The notes: generated from the sequence alone by a model not told the origin. DNA of 64,000 nt from SLRI01 sp964393275 (GCA_964393275.1 CAYMTA010000009.1:1-64000); one strand, 5' to 3'. Positions 48,442 to 57,678 are shown, counted from the stretch's first letter. Numbers and translations are program-made.

Positions 48442-49658
48442 TGGCGGTGGGCCGAGATCTCCGGCCAGAGTTCCCGATTTTCAAAGATCGCTCCGAGCCC
48501 CTCCACTACCTCGACAACGCCGCCACCGGCCAGATCTGCGAGCCTGCGGCGAAGGCGCTTTGGCGCTTCGAGGCGACCGCCCGCGCCAATGTCAAGCGTG
48601 GCGTCTACCGCCTGGCGGACCAGGCGACGGCCGCATTCGAGCAGGCGCGCTCGACCATGGCCCGCTATATCGGCGCTGAGACGCCCGCCGAGGTGGTGTT
48701 CACCTCGGGCGCGACGGCAGCGCTCAACATCGCGGCGCACGGCCTCGCCGCGAGCCTGTCGACGGGTGACGAGATCCTCGTCTCCGCCCTCGAGCATCAC
48801 AGCAACATCGTGCCCTGGCAGCTCTGGGCAGCGGCCCGGGGTGCCGTCGTCAAGGCCATCCCGGTGACCGACGAGGGCCGCCTGGACCTCGACCGTCTCG
48901 AGGACTGCGTGACCGGGCGGACCAGGGTCATCTCGGTGACCCATGTCTCCAACGTGACCGGTGCGGTGACCGACCTCGGGCGGCTCCGGGCGGCCGCCGA
49001 CGCCGCCGGAGCTGTCCTTGTCGTCGACGGTGCCCAGCGCGCGCCACACGGTCCGATCGACGTCCAGGCGATCGGCGCCGACCTCTACGCCTTCTCGGCG
49101 CACAAGATGTTCGGCGCCACCGGCGCCGGCGTGCTCTGGGGCAGGGCCAGGATCCTCGATGCGTTGCCGGCCTTGCTCGGCGGCGGCGAGATGATCAGGC
49201 AGGTCAGCTTCGAAGGCACGACCTTCGCCGATCCTCCCCACCGCTTCGAGGCCGGCACGCCGCCGATCGGCCCGGTGCTCGCCATGGCGGCCGCCGCCGA
49301 ATGGCTCATGAGCCAGGACTGGTCGGTGCTGGCCGAGCACGAGGCGCGGCTCACCGGCCGCCTCCTCGATGGCCTCGGCACCCTTTCGGGCATTCGCGTC
49401 CTCGGCCCTTCGGGTCTGCAGCAGCGGCTGGGGGTGGTCGCGTTCGAGGTCGATGGCGTGCACGCCCATGACGTTTGCCAGCTCGTCGACCAGCTCGCCG
49501 GCGTCGCCCTGCGTGGCGGGCATCACTGCTGCCAGCCGTTGATGGAGAGGTTCGACACCATCGCCACGGCGCGGGCGAGCCTTGCCCCCTACAATGACGA
49601 CGACGATATCGACGCGCTGGTGGCGGGCCTGGGACGGGTTATCGAGATGCTGCGATGA
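48441..49658 (+). CDS. SufS-like cysteine desulfurase
   Basis: 405 residues. Group II cysteine desulfurase: YLDNAATGQ at the N-terminus, LVSALEHHSNIVPWQ, VVDGAQRAPHGPIDVQAIGADLYAFSAHKMFG with the PLP-binding Lys, and the active-site Cys in LRGGHHCCQPLM (SufS has HHCAMPLM). It frees sulfur from cysteine. Placed between molybdenum cofactor genes and a SufU-like scaffold with overlaps on both ends, it is probably dedicated to sulfurating the molybdenum cofactor, as NifS4 does with XdhC in Rhodobacter capsulatus, or to supplying the iron-sulfur clusters of CoxS. Confidence 0.9.
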   Translation: MAVGRDLRPEFPIFKDRSEPLHYLDNAATGQICEPAAKALWRFEATARANVKRGVYRLADQATAAFEQARSTMARYIGAETPAEVVFTSGATAALNIAAHGLAASLSTGDEILVSALEHHSNIVPWQLWAAARGAVVKAIPVTDEGRLDLDRLEDCVTGRTRVISVTHVSNVTGAVTDLGRLRAAADAAGAVLVVDGAQRAPHGPIDVQAIGADLYAFSAHKMFGATGAGVLWGRARILDALPALLGGGEMIRQVSFEGTTFADPPHRFEAGTPPIGPVLAMAAAAEWLMSQDWSVLAEHEARLTGRLLDGLGTLSGIRVLGPSGLQQRLGVVAFEVDGVHAHDVCQLVDQLAGVALRGGHHCCQPLMERFDTIATARASLAPYNDDDDIDALVAGLGRVIEMLR

Positions 49659-50086
49659 ACGAGGAGATCTACAACCGGGCGATCATCGAGGCCGCCCGCG
49701 ACAAGACCCATGCCGGGCGGCTCGATCGCCCCGGCGGCTCGGCCACGGCGGACAATCCCCTGTGCGGCGACCGGGTCACGCTGGATCTCGAGGGCGAGGC
49801 GGGCCGGATCGCCGCCGTCGCCCACAAGACCCGCGGCTGCCTGCTGACCCAGGCGGCGGCCGCGCTGCTCGCCACCCATGCCGTCGGTCTTCCGCTCGGC
49901 GAGCCGGCGGCTTTGCGCGGCGCCGTTCGCGCCTATCTCAATGGAACCAGCGAAGATCCGCCTTTCCCGGAGCTCGCCATGCTGGCCCCGGTGCGTGCCG
50001 TCAAGAGCCGGCACGACTGCGTCACCATCGCGTTCGATGCCCTGGCCGAGGCGGCTACCCAACTCGACACGGAGAAACCGTCATGA
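49655..50086 (+). CDS. SufU/IscU-like iron-sulfur or sulfur-transfer scaffold
   Basis: 143 residues. The three Cys of the NifU N-terminal family are present: NPLCGDRVTL, TRGCLLTQAAAALLA and SRHDCVTIAFDAL. SufU accepts sulfur from SufS. The ATG overlaps the desulfurase stop and the stop overlaps msrB (ATGA), so all three should be made together. Whether it builds clusters or only relays sulfur is open. Confidence 0.88.
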   Translation: MNEEIYNRAIIEAARDKTHAGRLDRPGGSATADNPLCGDRVTLDLEGEAGRIAAVAHKTRGCLLTQAAAALLATHAVGLPLGEPAALRGAVRAYLNGTSEDPPFPELAMLAPVRAVKSRHDCVTIAFDALAEAATQLDTEKPS

Positions 50087-50484
50087 GCGACAAGGTCATC
50101 AAGGACAATGCCGAATGGCGCGCCAGGCTGGATCCGGAACAGTACCGCGTTGCGCGCGAGCATGGCACCGAGCGGCCCTTCACCGGTCGCTACTGGAACA
50201 CCAAGACGCCGGGCACCTATGCCTGCGTCTGCTGCGGCCAGCCACTCTTCGCCAGTGCCACCAAGTTCGACAGCGGCACCGGCTGGCCGTCCTTCTGGGC
50301 GCCGCTTGACGAAAAGGCGGTGGCCGTCAGGGAGGATCGCAGCCACGCGATGACCCGCACCGAGGTGCTCTGCGCCACATGCGACGCCCATCTCGGCCAT
50401 GTCTTCCCGGATGGCCCGAAGCCGACGGGCCTGCGCTATTGCCTCAACTCGGCATCGCTCGACCTGAAGTCGGACGACGCCTGA
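50083..50484 (+). CDS. msrB: peptide-methionine (R)-S-oxide reductase
   Basis: 133 residues. Reduces the R form of methionine sulfoxide in proteins. The two zinc CxxC pairs are in ACVCCGQPLF and LCATCDAHLGHVF; the catalytic Cys is in GLRYCLNSASL; FDSGTGWPSFW is also typical. No signal peptide, so cytoplasmic. Last gene of the overlapping chain that begins at coxE, and followed by a terminator-like hairpin. Confidence 0.95.
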   Translation: MSDKVIKDNAEWRARLDPEQYRVAREHGTERPFTGRYWNTKTPGTYACVCCGQPLFASATKFDSGTGWPSFWAPLDEKAVAVREDRSHAMTRTEVLCATCDAHLGHVFPDGPKPTGLRYCLNSASLDLKSDDA

Positions 50485-50491
50485 AGATCAG

Positions 50492-50512
50492 GGGGCAGGC
50501 CTGCCCTGCCCC
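50492..50512 (+). terminator. terminator-like hairpin after msrB
   Basis: Arms ggggcagg (50492-50499) and cctgcccc (50505-50512) around five bases, 7 bp after the msrB stop and followed by ttgttc. Probably ends the cox-type operon. The DNA from here to 50756 is AT-rich with no gene and must hold the promoter of the repeat protein. Confidence 0.5.
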
Positions 50513-50756
50513 TTGTTCACCATTTTTCCAATCTCTCCAAAGTAAACAAAAACAGTAAATAGAACAGTCGATGTGATTCAGCGTACAATAATAAGAAGAA
50601 CGTAAACGCCCCGCGCATATTAACAAAGATTCGCCGCTGCGTCTTCGCTTACAAGAAAGTCGTTGATCGAGCCCGACCGAGCGCCTCCGCAATGCGCAAA
50701 GGCACCGGGTGTTCCGATCGACACGACTTCCTTGTGACCGATTGGAAGAGGACGCC

Positions 50757-53693
50757 ATGGCCGAAGCCCCGAACAGCCCCGTCGCCGGTGCTATCCCTTC
50801 GCAGCCGGCTGAGAATGCGCTGCCGCAGGGTGGCGACGCCATCCTGGCGCTGCCGAAGCCGGGCACGGATGGCAGCGTCGCCGCCGCTGACGGCCGGGCA
50901 CCCATCGTCGTCGATCTGAGGGATGTGGACACGACCGGCGCCACCTTCGTGCTGGTCGAGGCGCGGCTGGTCCTGCGCTTCGCCGACGGGCAGGAGCGGC
51001 CACTCGCCGAGCTGCCTTCCGACGAAGCGGCGCTGCTGCGCCTTCCGGATGGCGAGGCAATCTCGATTTCGGATCTGGCCGCGGCGCTGGACGAGGCGGG
51101 CGGATCCCTGGCCGTGCCGATGGCGATCGCGGAGCTCGCCGAGGCCGCCCCGGAGGCTGGAACGGATAAAACGGGCGGTGGCGCCGATTTTCGGCAGATG
51201 CAGATCGACGATCTCGGCGCCGCCCCCGATCCCACGATGCAGCTCGGCGCTGTCGGCAGCACGCGGCCGCTTGGCGGCACGCCTGACTTCTTCACCGCGA
51301 GCGGATCGCTCGACGGCAGCGGGCAGGTCGGTGGCCACGGTTCGGGCGGCTCGCCCGGGGCCGGTGGCCTCGGATCCGGCCCGAATGGTGGCCGCTTCAT
51401 CAACAATCCACCGATTGCCCGCCATGACGAGGCGACGACGAGCGAGAAGAGCGCCGTCCTCATCGACGTGCTGGCCAACGATTCCGACAATGATCCCAAG
51501 GACGCGCCGCGCGTCGTCCGCGTCGACGACGCCGGGCTCGTGGGCCGGGTGACGCTCAACGACGATGGCACCGTGCTCTACGAGACCAACGGCAGGTTCG
51601 ACCATCTGGGCAAGGGCGAGAGCGTCCAGGAGACCTTCACCTACACGGTGGCCGACCGCTTCGGCGCCACCAGCACCGCGACCGTCACGGTCGAGGTGAC
51701 CGGCGTGAACGACGCCCCCGAGGCCTCCGGCGATCGAGCCGTCACCAACCAGAACTGGCCGGTCAAGATCGACGTCCTCGGCAATGACAGCGATATCGAC
51801 GCCAATGACACCCTCAGGGTCGTCAGCGTCGACACGTCCGGCATCAAAGGCGACGCCTTCGTCAACCAGGATGGCACCCTCACCTACCGCCCGAACGGCG
51901 ACTTCGACTATCTGGGCAAGGGCGAGAAGGCGTTCGAGACCTTCTCCTACACCGTTGCCGACCAGCACGGCGCCATCGGCACCGCCAGCGTCCGGGTGCA
52001 GATCAACGGCGTCAACGATGCGCCGGTGGCGCATGACGACAGGGCCCAGACCAACGAGAACTGGCCGGTTCGGATCGACGTCCTCGCCAACGACACCGAC
52101 GTCGACATCAACGACACGATCCGCGTCGTCGGCGTCGACACGACCGGCATCAAAGGCGACGCCTTCGTCAATCACGACGGCACCCTGACCTATCGGCACA
52201 ATGGCGCCTTCGACCACCTCGGCCAGGACGAGGTCGCCTACGAGACCTTCTCCTACACCATTGCCGACCAGCACGGCGCCACCAGCACCGCCAGCGTCAC
52301 CGTCAAGATCATCGGCTGCAACGACGCGCCCGTGGCGGTCCTTGACCACGTCACCACCGACGAGGACACGGTCGCCGTCTTCAATCTCCTGGCCAACGAC
52401 ACCGATGTCGATGCAAGCGACGTGCTTCGGGTCATCGAGGTGGACGCGGACAGCCTCGCCGGCGATCTCACCGTCCATCCCGATGGCACGGTCACCTATG
52501 ACCCGCGGGGCAGCTTCGACCAGCTCCGCGCCGGCGAGACCGCGCATGAGAGCTTCAACTATACGATCAGCGACACTCACGGCGCCACCAGCACGGCCAC
52601 GGTCGAGCTGACCATCCAGGGCGTCAACGACGCCCCGGTTGCCGACCCGGACTTCTTTATCGGCTATGAGACGGTCGGATTCATGGCGCCCATCGCCAGC
52701 CTGGTCGCCAATGACAGCGACGTTGAGGGCGACCCCTTGAGCATCGTCGGAATCGGCAACGCGGTGAACGGCGCGGTCGGGGTGACACCCGACGGCTACG
52801 TCGTCTTCACGCCGACCCCGGGCTACACCGGCCCCGCCGGCTTCCAGTACCTCCTCGCCGATGGCGAGGACGGCTACGCGCTCGGCGACGTCCACGTCGA
52901 TGTGCTGCCGATTACCCCGGGGGTGCTCACCTACGAGACGCTGAGCCTCTTCGATGCCGTCGGCGCCGCCAATGCCTCGCTCGCCGAGGATGGCACGACC
53001 CAGCTCGACCTCTATCTCGAGGTCGGCTCGGTCGCCGGCACGAATGTCGAAATCGGCGGCATGCCGTACTTCACGGCGGTGATGACCGGCATCCTGCAGG
53101 GCGTCCTTTCGGTGACGATCGGCCCGGACGGCACGCCGCAGGCGACCGGCAATCTCACGGCCGACCTGAACCTCGAGCTCACCCAAAGCCCGATCTTCCA
53201 GCCGCTCGGCGGTGACCTCTATGATGCGCTCTACCTTGCCTCGGGCTCGTCCGGACCGGTCAGCCTGCCGGGCAACGATCCCCTAGCGCCGCCCGACATC
53301 GCCGACCTGCTCGGCGGCTCGTCGCTGGCCGAGCTCCTCGAGGACGCGCTGAACCTTCTCGATCTCGGCGGTGCTGTGGTCGAGATCGGCGGTCTCGGCC
53401 TCGGCCAGGCGACGTCGATCGCCTTCGGCGACGGCACCTTCTATCTGGGCATCTCCGGGCTGATCAGCGGCACGATCGCCGTCGCGGGTGTCAACGACAA
53501 CCAGCCGCTGGCCCTGGCGGAGCTCTTCGGCCAGTTCGCGGGCGCCGCCCAGATCGACATCCGCGAAGGGCTCGCCGTCGCCTCGGACGGCTTCGTCGAC
53601 GGCGATTTTCAGGTTCAGGTGGCCTCGACCGGCCTGGACGGCGGCCTCTCGATCGGCTCCATGGTCAGCGAGGAGCCGGCCTTGGCCGCCTGA
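50757..53693 (+). CDS. large repeat protein with VCBS/cadherin-like domains, probably secreted or surface
   Basis: 978 residues from the ATG at 50757 (AGAGGA upstream). Residues 1-215 form an acidic N-terminal region with a small beta domain (VEARLVLRFADGQERPLAELPSDEAALL) and a Gly/Ser-rich linker. Residues 215-622 are four repeats of exactly 102 residues (NDAPxAxxD, VLANDxDxD, DGTLTYxxNGxFDxLxxGE, FxYTxADxHGATSTASV). Such domains bind calcium and occur in adhesins and biofilm proteins. A fifth, divergent unit follows to about 715, then a Gly/Leu/Asp-rich C-terminal region with no family recognised. No Sec signal and no RTX nonapeptides are obvious; one Cys is present. Type I secretion is possible but no such transporter is nearby. 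Confidence 0.82.
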   Translation: MAEAPNSPVAGAIPSQPAENALPQGGDAILALPKPGTDGSVAAADGRAPIVVDLRDVDTTGATFVLVEARLVLRFADGQERPLAELPSDEAALLRLPDGEAISISDLAAALDEAGGSLAVPMAIAELAEAAPEAGTDKTGGGADFRQMQIDDLGAAPDPTMQLGAVGSTRPLGGTPDFFTASGSLDGSGQVGGHGSGGSPGAGGLGSGPNGGRFINNPPIARHDEATTSEKSAVLIDVLANDSDNDPKDAPRVVRVDDAGLVGRVTLNDDGTVLYETNGRFDHLGKGESVQETFTYTVADRFGATSTATVTVEVTGVNDAPEASGDRAVTNQNWPVKIDVLGNDSDIDANDTLRVVSVDTSGIKGDAFVNQDGTLTYRPNGDFDYLGKGEKAFETFSYTVADQHGAIGTASVRVQINGVNDAPVAHDDRAQTNENWPVRIDVLANDTDVDINDTIRVVGVDTTGIKGDAFVNHDGTLTYRHNGAFDHLGQDEVAYETFSYTIADQHGATSTASVTVKIIGCNDAPVAVLDHVTTDEDTVAVFNLLANDTDVDASDVLRVIEVDADSLAGDLTVHPDGTVTYDPRGSFDQLRAGETAHESFNYTISDTHGATSTATVELTIQGVNDAPVADPDFFIGYETVGFMAPIASLVANDSDVEGDPLSIVGIGNAVNGAVGVTPDGYVVFTPTPGYTGPAGFQYLLADGEDGYALGDVHVDVLPITPGVLTYETLSLFDAVGAANASLAEDGTTQLDLYLEVGSVAGTNVEIGGMPYFTAVMTGILQGVLSVTIGPDGTPQATGNLTADLNLELTQSPIFQPLGGDLYDALYLASGSSGPVSLPGNDPLAPPDIADLLGGSSLAELLEDALNLLDLGGAVVEIGGLGLGQATSIAFGDGTFYLGISGLISGTIAVAGVNDNQPLALAELFGQFAGAAQIDIREGLAVASDGFVDGDFQVQVASTGLDGGLSIGSMVSEEPALAA
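51399..52622 (+). repeat. four in-frame 306-bp coding repeats
   Basis: Units start at 51399, 51705, 52011 and 52317, each exactly 306 bp, with no insertions or deletions, and encode the four 102-residue VCBS-like domains. The middle two are the most alike at the DNA level (for example accttctcctacaccnttgc and ggcatcaaaggcgacgcctt recur), suggesting fairly recent duplication or gene conversion. Confidence 0.85.
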
Positions 53694-53718
53694 ACGGCCC
53701 AACGTCGCGGATCAAGGG

Positions 53719-53746
53719 AAGGGCTGGCGCCACGCGCCGGCCCTTT
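53719..53746 (+). terminator. terminator hairpin after repeat protein gene
   Basis: Arms aagggctggcgc (53719-53730) and gcgccggccctt (53734-53745) pair with one G-U wobble around a 3-nt loop, followed by a short T run. It lies 25 bp after the stop and separates the repeat protein from the small secreted protein gene at 53993. Confidence 0.65.
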
Positions 53747-53992
53747 CGCCGTTCAGGGCAGGAACGGCCCCCATGAGGGCATCAGCCAAAAGGCTTAGTG
53801 TCGGAAGAACGCTGGCCCCGGCGCCCTGTCGCCATCCTCGATCGACCTCGCGCTCTACCGCTAAGGATAGGTTGTCGCGTCGACTTGTTAATGTTAATCC
53901 TTAACCACTTGGCGCATCGCCCGTGGTCTACATGCTGTGGACTAACTACAGTTGAGCGGGGATGGCTTCGACACGACCTAGGGAGTAAACGC

Positions 53993-54376
53993 ATGCGTAT
54001 GATTGCACTATCGCTCGTCTCGGGCGTTTGCCTGCTGGCCGCGACATCGGCCAATGCCGAAGGGGTAGCCCTCACCGATCACCAGCTCGACCAGGTGACC
54101 GCCGGCGCTCTCGAGCTTGGCGTCAGCCAATTGACGATGGGAACCATGTCTGCCAGCCGTTCGTTCGTCGCCTCGCCGCTGCTCCGCCAGGCAGTCAATG
54201 GCAGCCCAGCGCAACCTGACGAGAACCCACCCGTGCCTGCACAGCCGGGCTTGCTGGAGATCATCTCGGGCGCATACTCCGATCAGAACAACGGCCAAGA
54301 GATTAGCAAGGCTCCTGTGCTAGGAAAGCTGTTCCTGTCACTCCAGGTCTTCGGCCAGACTCCTTCTGCCCCATAG
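53993..54376 (+). CDS. small secreted protein 1 with VTAG motif
   Basis: 127 residues; AGGGAG upstream of the ATG. Sec signal MRMIALSLVSGVCLLAATSANA, then the motif VALTDHQLDQVTAGA (VTAG at 35-38) shared with four other genes in this region. The mature part has no Cys, is rich in Ser, Ala, Pro and Gln, and matches no family I know. The motif resembles the LSxxELDxVxGG leader of peptides cut by C39 peptidases, one of which is encoded at 59281. Probably exported substrate or subunit of the Fap-like system. First of two same-strand copies. Confidence 0.75.
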   Translation: MRMIALSLVSGVCLLAATSANAEGVALTDHQLDQVTAGALELGVSQLTMGTMSASRSFVASPLLRQAVNGSPAQPDENPPVPAQPGLLEIISGAYSDQNNGQEISKAPVLGKLFLSLQVFGQTPSAP

Positions 54377-54452
54377 CCGCCGTCGGCGCATTGAACCTTG
54401 CTCGATGGGATCGAGCCGCTCTGACCAATGCAGAAAAAGGGGGGAAGCCGTT

Positions 54453-54899
54453 ATGTCGCTCCTGAAAAAGGCGAGCGTTCTGTCAGCCTGTCTGCTGGCG
54501 ACCGCCTCGATCGCCAACGCCGAGCAGGTCCGGTTGTCCATTGGCCAACTCGATCATGTCACAGCCGGCGCGATCTCGCCAATCTCGCCAATCTCGTCCA
54601 TTTCGCCAATCCCGCCGATCGGTGGTGGGGCTGAGGCTCCCTCGCCCGGGGACCCGCCGGCGTCGACACCTGGACCGTCGGCACCCCCACCGGTTCGACT
54701 CACCCGGTCTGTGGGTGATGGCTCGGCTATGGCTTATGTGCCGATAACGCCGGCCGGATCGATCACCGAGATCGGTCTCCGCGTCACACCCGGGCCCAAT
54801 GGAACATCGGGCACCGCCTATGTCCGGGTGTCGTCGGAAGGCGGCGGCCCGATCACCTTGCCCGGCGTCAGCGCCACGGTTGTCCACAGCGGCAAGTGA
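54453..54899 (+). CDS. small secreted protein 2 with VTAG motif and ISP repeat
   Basis: 148 residues; a G-rich ribosome site precedes the ATG. Sec signal ends at ASIANA, followed by EQVRLSIGQLDHVTAGA (VTAG at 36-39). Directly after comes a short repeat ISPISPISSISPIPPI, encoded by 9-bp units (atctcgcca) at about 54572-54618, then a Pro/Gly/Ser-rich linker (about 58-85) and a beta-rich C-terminal part (SITEIGLRVTPGPNGTSGTA). No Cys in the mature form. Same family as the gene 76 bp upstream. It converges with the TPR/GT41 gene, 14 bp apart. Confidence 0.75.
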   Translation: MSLLKKASVLSACLLATASIANAEQVRLSIGQLDHVTAGAISPISPISSISPIPPIGGGAEAPSPGDPPASTPGPSAPPPVRLTRSVGDGSAMAYVPITPAGSITEIGLRVTPGPNGTSGTAYVRVSSEGGGPITLPGVSATVVHSGK

Positions 54900-54913
54900 G
54901 CTCGGATCAACCT

Positions 54914-57124
54914 CTACGTCGAAGCGCGTGATTGGGAGCAAAAGCGCTCCCACATCACGCGCAAGGCCCTTTCGATCTCGTGCCCAAAGAGCCGCTGATC
55001 GCAAAGCGCCGAGCTTGCCATGGCTTGGCGCTGGGCCGCGCGATAATCGGCGAGACGCAATGGCTCCGTTGCCAGGCGGATGGCGATAGCAAGGTAGGCA
55101 TCGGCGTTGCGCGCCACCCATTCCGGACGTCCGATAGCCCGAAGCAGGGTCTCGGTTTGCCTCGACACAGGCTGCCAGCCAGGCATGGTGACGATCGGCA
55201 CTCCCATCCACAGGGCTTCGCAGCTCGTCGCCCCACCGCCGAATGGAAACGGATCGAGGGCGATATCGACGTCGCCATACTGGCGCAGCACGGCAGCGTT
55301 GTCGGAAACACCACGCAGCTCGAGCCTGCCGTCCGAGACTCCGGCCCCGCGGATGGCCTCGCGTATCCTGGTCGCGACCGATGGATTGTCCAATGACGGC
55401 GACTTCAGGATAAGACGGGCAGTTGGCAACCGCTGGAGCAACCGGCACCAAAGCGCCAGCACTTCTCCTGTGAGCTTCGCCACATTGTTGAAGCTACCGA
55501 AGGTGATCCAGCCCTGGCGCAGCACGGGGGGCTCGGCGGGTTCCGGTGCGGTTGCCGGCGGCTCGTAGCAGAAGCGGCTGGGCGACAGGCGGATTACCCG
55601 TTCCGCGAAGAGCCCCTCCTCGCCCGGTGCAACGGCCACCTCGTCCATGATCGCATAATCGATCGCCTCCAGGCCGGTGGTGAACGGATAACCCAGCCAG
55701 GTTGCCTGGACCGGAGCCGGCTTGAGCGCGAAGCACCCGAGCCGGTTAAGCGCCGTGTGCCCGGATATGTCGATCAGGATGTCGATGCCGTCGGCGCGCA
55801 CCTGCTCGGCCAAACGCCGATCCTCCATGCCGACGACCAAGCGCCAGCCATCCGCCAGCTCCTTGAACCGCGCGGTCATATTGTCTTCGCGGCCATTGCT
55901 CGAGTAGCAGATCACCGTGAAACGGCTGCGATTGAGCGCACGAAAAACAGCCATGAGCCAGTCACTTACCGCATGTCGGCAAAGCTCCGCCGAGACGATT
56001 CCGACCCGTAAGGGGCGAGTGGGGTCGGGGTCGTTCTGCCACTCCGTGAAACGGCCTGTCGGCTGGCCGAACCGTCGTCCCCACGCCGCGTGCTCCCGCG
56101 CGAGATCCTCCGGATGTTGGCTTGGATCGTAGAGGAGCGTGAGCAGCAGATTGCTATGGATGCGAGGATCATTCGGATCGATCGCGGAGGCACGCCGCAG
56201 GGCCGCCAGCGCATCGTCGATCAAACCCATGTCCCGCTTGATCTTGCCGATATTGTTGTAGGCGAAGGCGAAGTCGGGGCGTCGGGCCAGCACATCTTCA
56301 TAACCTGCCAACGCTTCCTCGAAGCGGCCGAGCATCTCCAGCGTTTGAGCCCGATAGAAACGCGCGTCGAATTTCTCGGGGCTCAGCTCCAAGGCTCGGT
56401 CGAACGCAGCGAGCGCCGCCTGTCCCATCCCGTGGTCAATCTCGACCAGACCCAGCCCAATGAGAGCATAGACCGACTCCTCATGCTCCAGTGCCTGATC
56501 GAAGGCGTCCAACCCCTCCGCATAGCGGCCGAGCGCATGCAGGGCGTAACCCTTTTCGGCCCACGCACGACCGTGCTCCGGCGCACGCAGAAGAACAGCG
56601 TCGAGATCGGCGAGCGCGGCGTCGGGCTCTCCGGCGAGGCGCCGCGCCCCGGCTCGCGCAACGAGAATGTCGATGGAGCCCGGCACGGCCGCTAAGGCGG
56701 AATCGGCGGATGCAATGGCGGCTTCGTGTTGTCCGAGCTCCGCCAGGATGAGGATGCGCCATCGTTGGGCATCGATCATAGTCGGCTCGAGCTCAGTGAG
56801 CGACTCGAGCTTCGCCAGGGCGTCAGCACTGCGCCCAAAAGCGGTGAGGAGGATGGCAAGATTGTGCAAGGCCGAGACATAGCGCGGGTCCAAGGTGATT
56901 GCCCGCTCATAGGCTGCTATCGCCTCGGCCGGTTGCCCGATCGCGGTCAGGATGAACGCCTGAACACCATGGACGCGGGCGTACTCCGGATCCGCTTGGC
57001 TCGCCTCTCGCCAAAAGGCCTCGGCGCGGTCGTTCTCTCCCTGGTTGCACGCCGCCACGGCCAGATCGAGAAGCATGTCCAGCTCCGACCGTTCCCCGGA
57101 CATCGCATGGCCAACCTCACGCAT
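54914..57124 (-). CDS. TPR protein with O-GlcNAc transferase-like (GT41) domain
   Basis: 736 residues. About nine TPR units fill residues 10-335 (for example AIAAYERAITLDPRYVSALHNLA). From about 370 a GT41/SPINDLY-type glycosyltransferase follows: RVGIVSAELCRHAVSDWL, with the His in the position of the OGT catalytic His, APVQATWLGYPFTTGLEAIDYAIMDE, TFGSFNNVAKLTGEVLALW and DIALDPFPFGGGATSCEALWMGVPIVTMPG. Adds a sugar to Ser/Thr of proteins or to a glycan in the cytoplasm. It sits inside the cluster of Ser/Thr-rich secreted proteins, so those may be its targets, but a terminator separates it from the nearest same-strand gene. Confidence 0.9.
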   Translation of the reverse strand: MREVGHAMSGERSELDMLLDLAVAACNQGENDRAEAFWREASQADPEYARVHGVQAFILTAIGQPAEAIAAYERAITLDPRYVSALHNLAILLTAFGRSADALAKLESLTELEPTMIDAQRWRILILAELGQHEAAIASADSALAAVPGSIDILVARAGARRLAGEPDAALADLDAVLLRAPEHGRAWAEKGYALHALGRYAEGLDAFDQALEHEESVYALIGLGLVEIDHGMGQAALAAFDRALELSPEKFDARFYRAQTLEMLGRFEEALAGYEDVLARRPDFAFAYNNIGKIKRDMGLIDDALAALRRASAIDPNDPRIHSNLLLTLLYDPSQHPEDLAREHAAWGRRFGQPTGRFTEWQNDPDPTRPLRVGIVSAELCRHAVSDWLMAVFRALNRSRFTVICYSSNGREDNMTARFKELADGWRLVVGMEDRRLAEQVRADGIDILIDISGHTALNRLGCFALKPAPVQATWLGYPFTTGLEAIDYAIMDEVAVAPGEEGLFAERVIRLSPSRFCYEPPATAPEPAEPPVLRQGWITFGSFNNVAKLTGEVLALWCRLLQRLPTARLILKSPSLDNPSVATRIREAIRGAGVSDGRLELRGVSDNAAVLRQYGDVDIALDPFPFGGGATSCEALWMGVPIVTMPGWQPVSRQTETLLRAIGRPEWVARNADAYLAIAIRLATEPLRLADYRAAQRQAMASSALCDQRLFGHEIERALRVMWERFCSQSRAST

Positions 57125-57186
57125 CCCGTTTCCGCAAGCCTTCCCAGCTTCCTGTCAAATATAGCAAACGGCAGACGCCCCACGCA

Positions 57187-57224
57187 CAAAAAAGAAGAGC
57201 CCCATCTTGTGATGAGGCTCTTCT
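57187..57224 (-). terminator. Rho-independent terminator for the minus-strand secreted protein genes
   Basis: Arms 57193-57206 and 57211-57224 (agaagagccccatc / gatgaggctcttct) pair at 13 of 14 positions around ttgt. On the minus strand the hairpin is followed by six T residues. It lies about 80 bp after the stop of secreted protein 3 and about 65 bp before the TPR/GT41 start. Confidence 0.85.
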
Positions 57225-57303
57225 GACTTCAACAGCGATGCATCCGCTGTTCTAGGTCAGCCAGGCAACGCTTTCACGTCCCTGCCCGACCCGACAGGAT
57301 GGC

Positions 57304-57678
57304 TCACGGTTGTGAGAACGACACCGAGCCGCTAACCGCCAAGGTGCCGCCCGAACGAACCCGACCGTTGTTGTTCAGGGAAGCGGCATCAATCTGGTTG
57401 GTGGCATAACCCTGCGTCGTGCGCACCGAGCTGAGCGAGGTGCCGATGGTGGCCGTGTTCGACGTGTTGCTCTTGCTCTCCGAAATCACGACCGCCTTGG
57501 TGGTGTTCCTGGTACGGACAGGACCGGTGATACCGAGGGCCAAATCCAGATCCAGGTTGAGACCGGCGGTCACACCGTCCATCTGGCTGGCGCTGAGCTT
57601 CATGGGCTCGGCAGCCATGGCGCTGGTCGCCAGCAACGTGACGGCCGCACCGGCGAGAAACAGATTCTTCATCGACAT
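57304..57678 (-). CDS. small secreted protein 3 with VTAG motif, Asn/Ser/Thr-rich
   Basis: 124 residues; AGGAGA 8 bp before the ATG at 57678. Sec signal ends at ATSAMA, then AEPMKLSASQMDGVTAG (VTAG at 36-39). The mature part is Cys-free and rich in Ser, Thr, Asn and Gly, with alternating patterns such as ESKSNTSNTATIGTSLSSV and ASLNNNGRVRSGG. This composition is typical of amyloid or fibre-forming proteins; that is inference. Last of three minus-strand copies, followed by the terminator at 57187-57224. Confidence 0.8.
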   Translation of the reverse strand: MSMKNLFLAGAAVTLLATSAMAAEPMKLSASQMDGVTAGLNLDLDLALGITGPVRTRNTTKAVVISESKSNTSNTATIGTSLSSVRTTQGYATNQIDAASLNNNGRVRSGGTLAVSGSVSFSQP

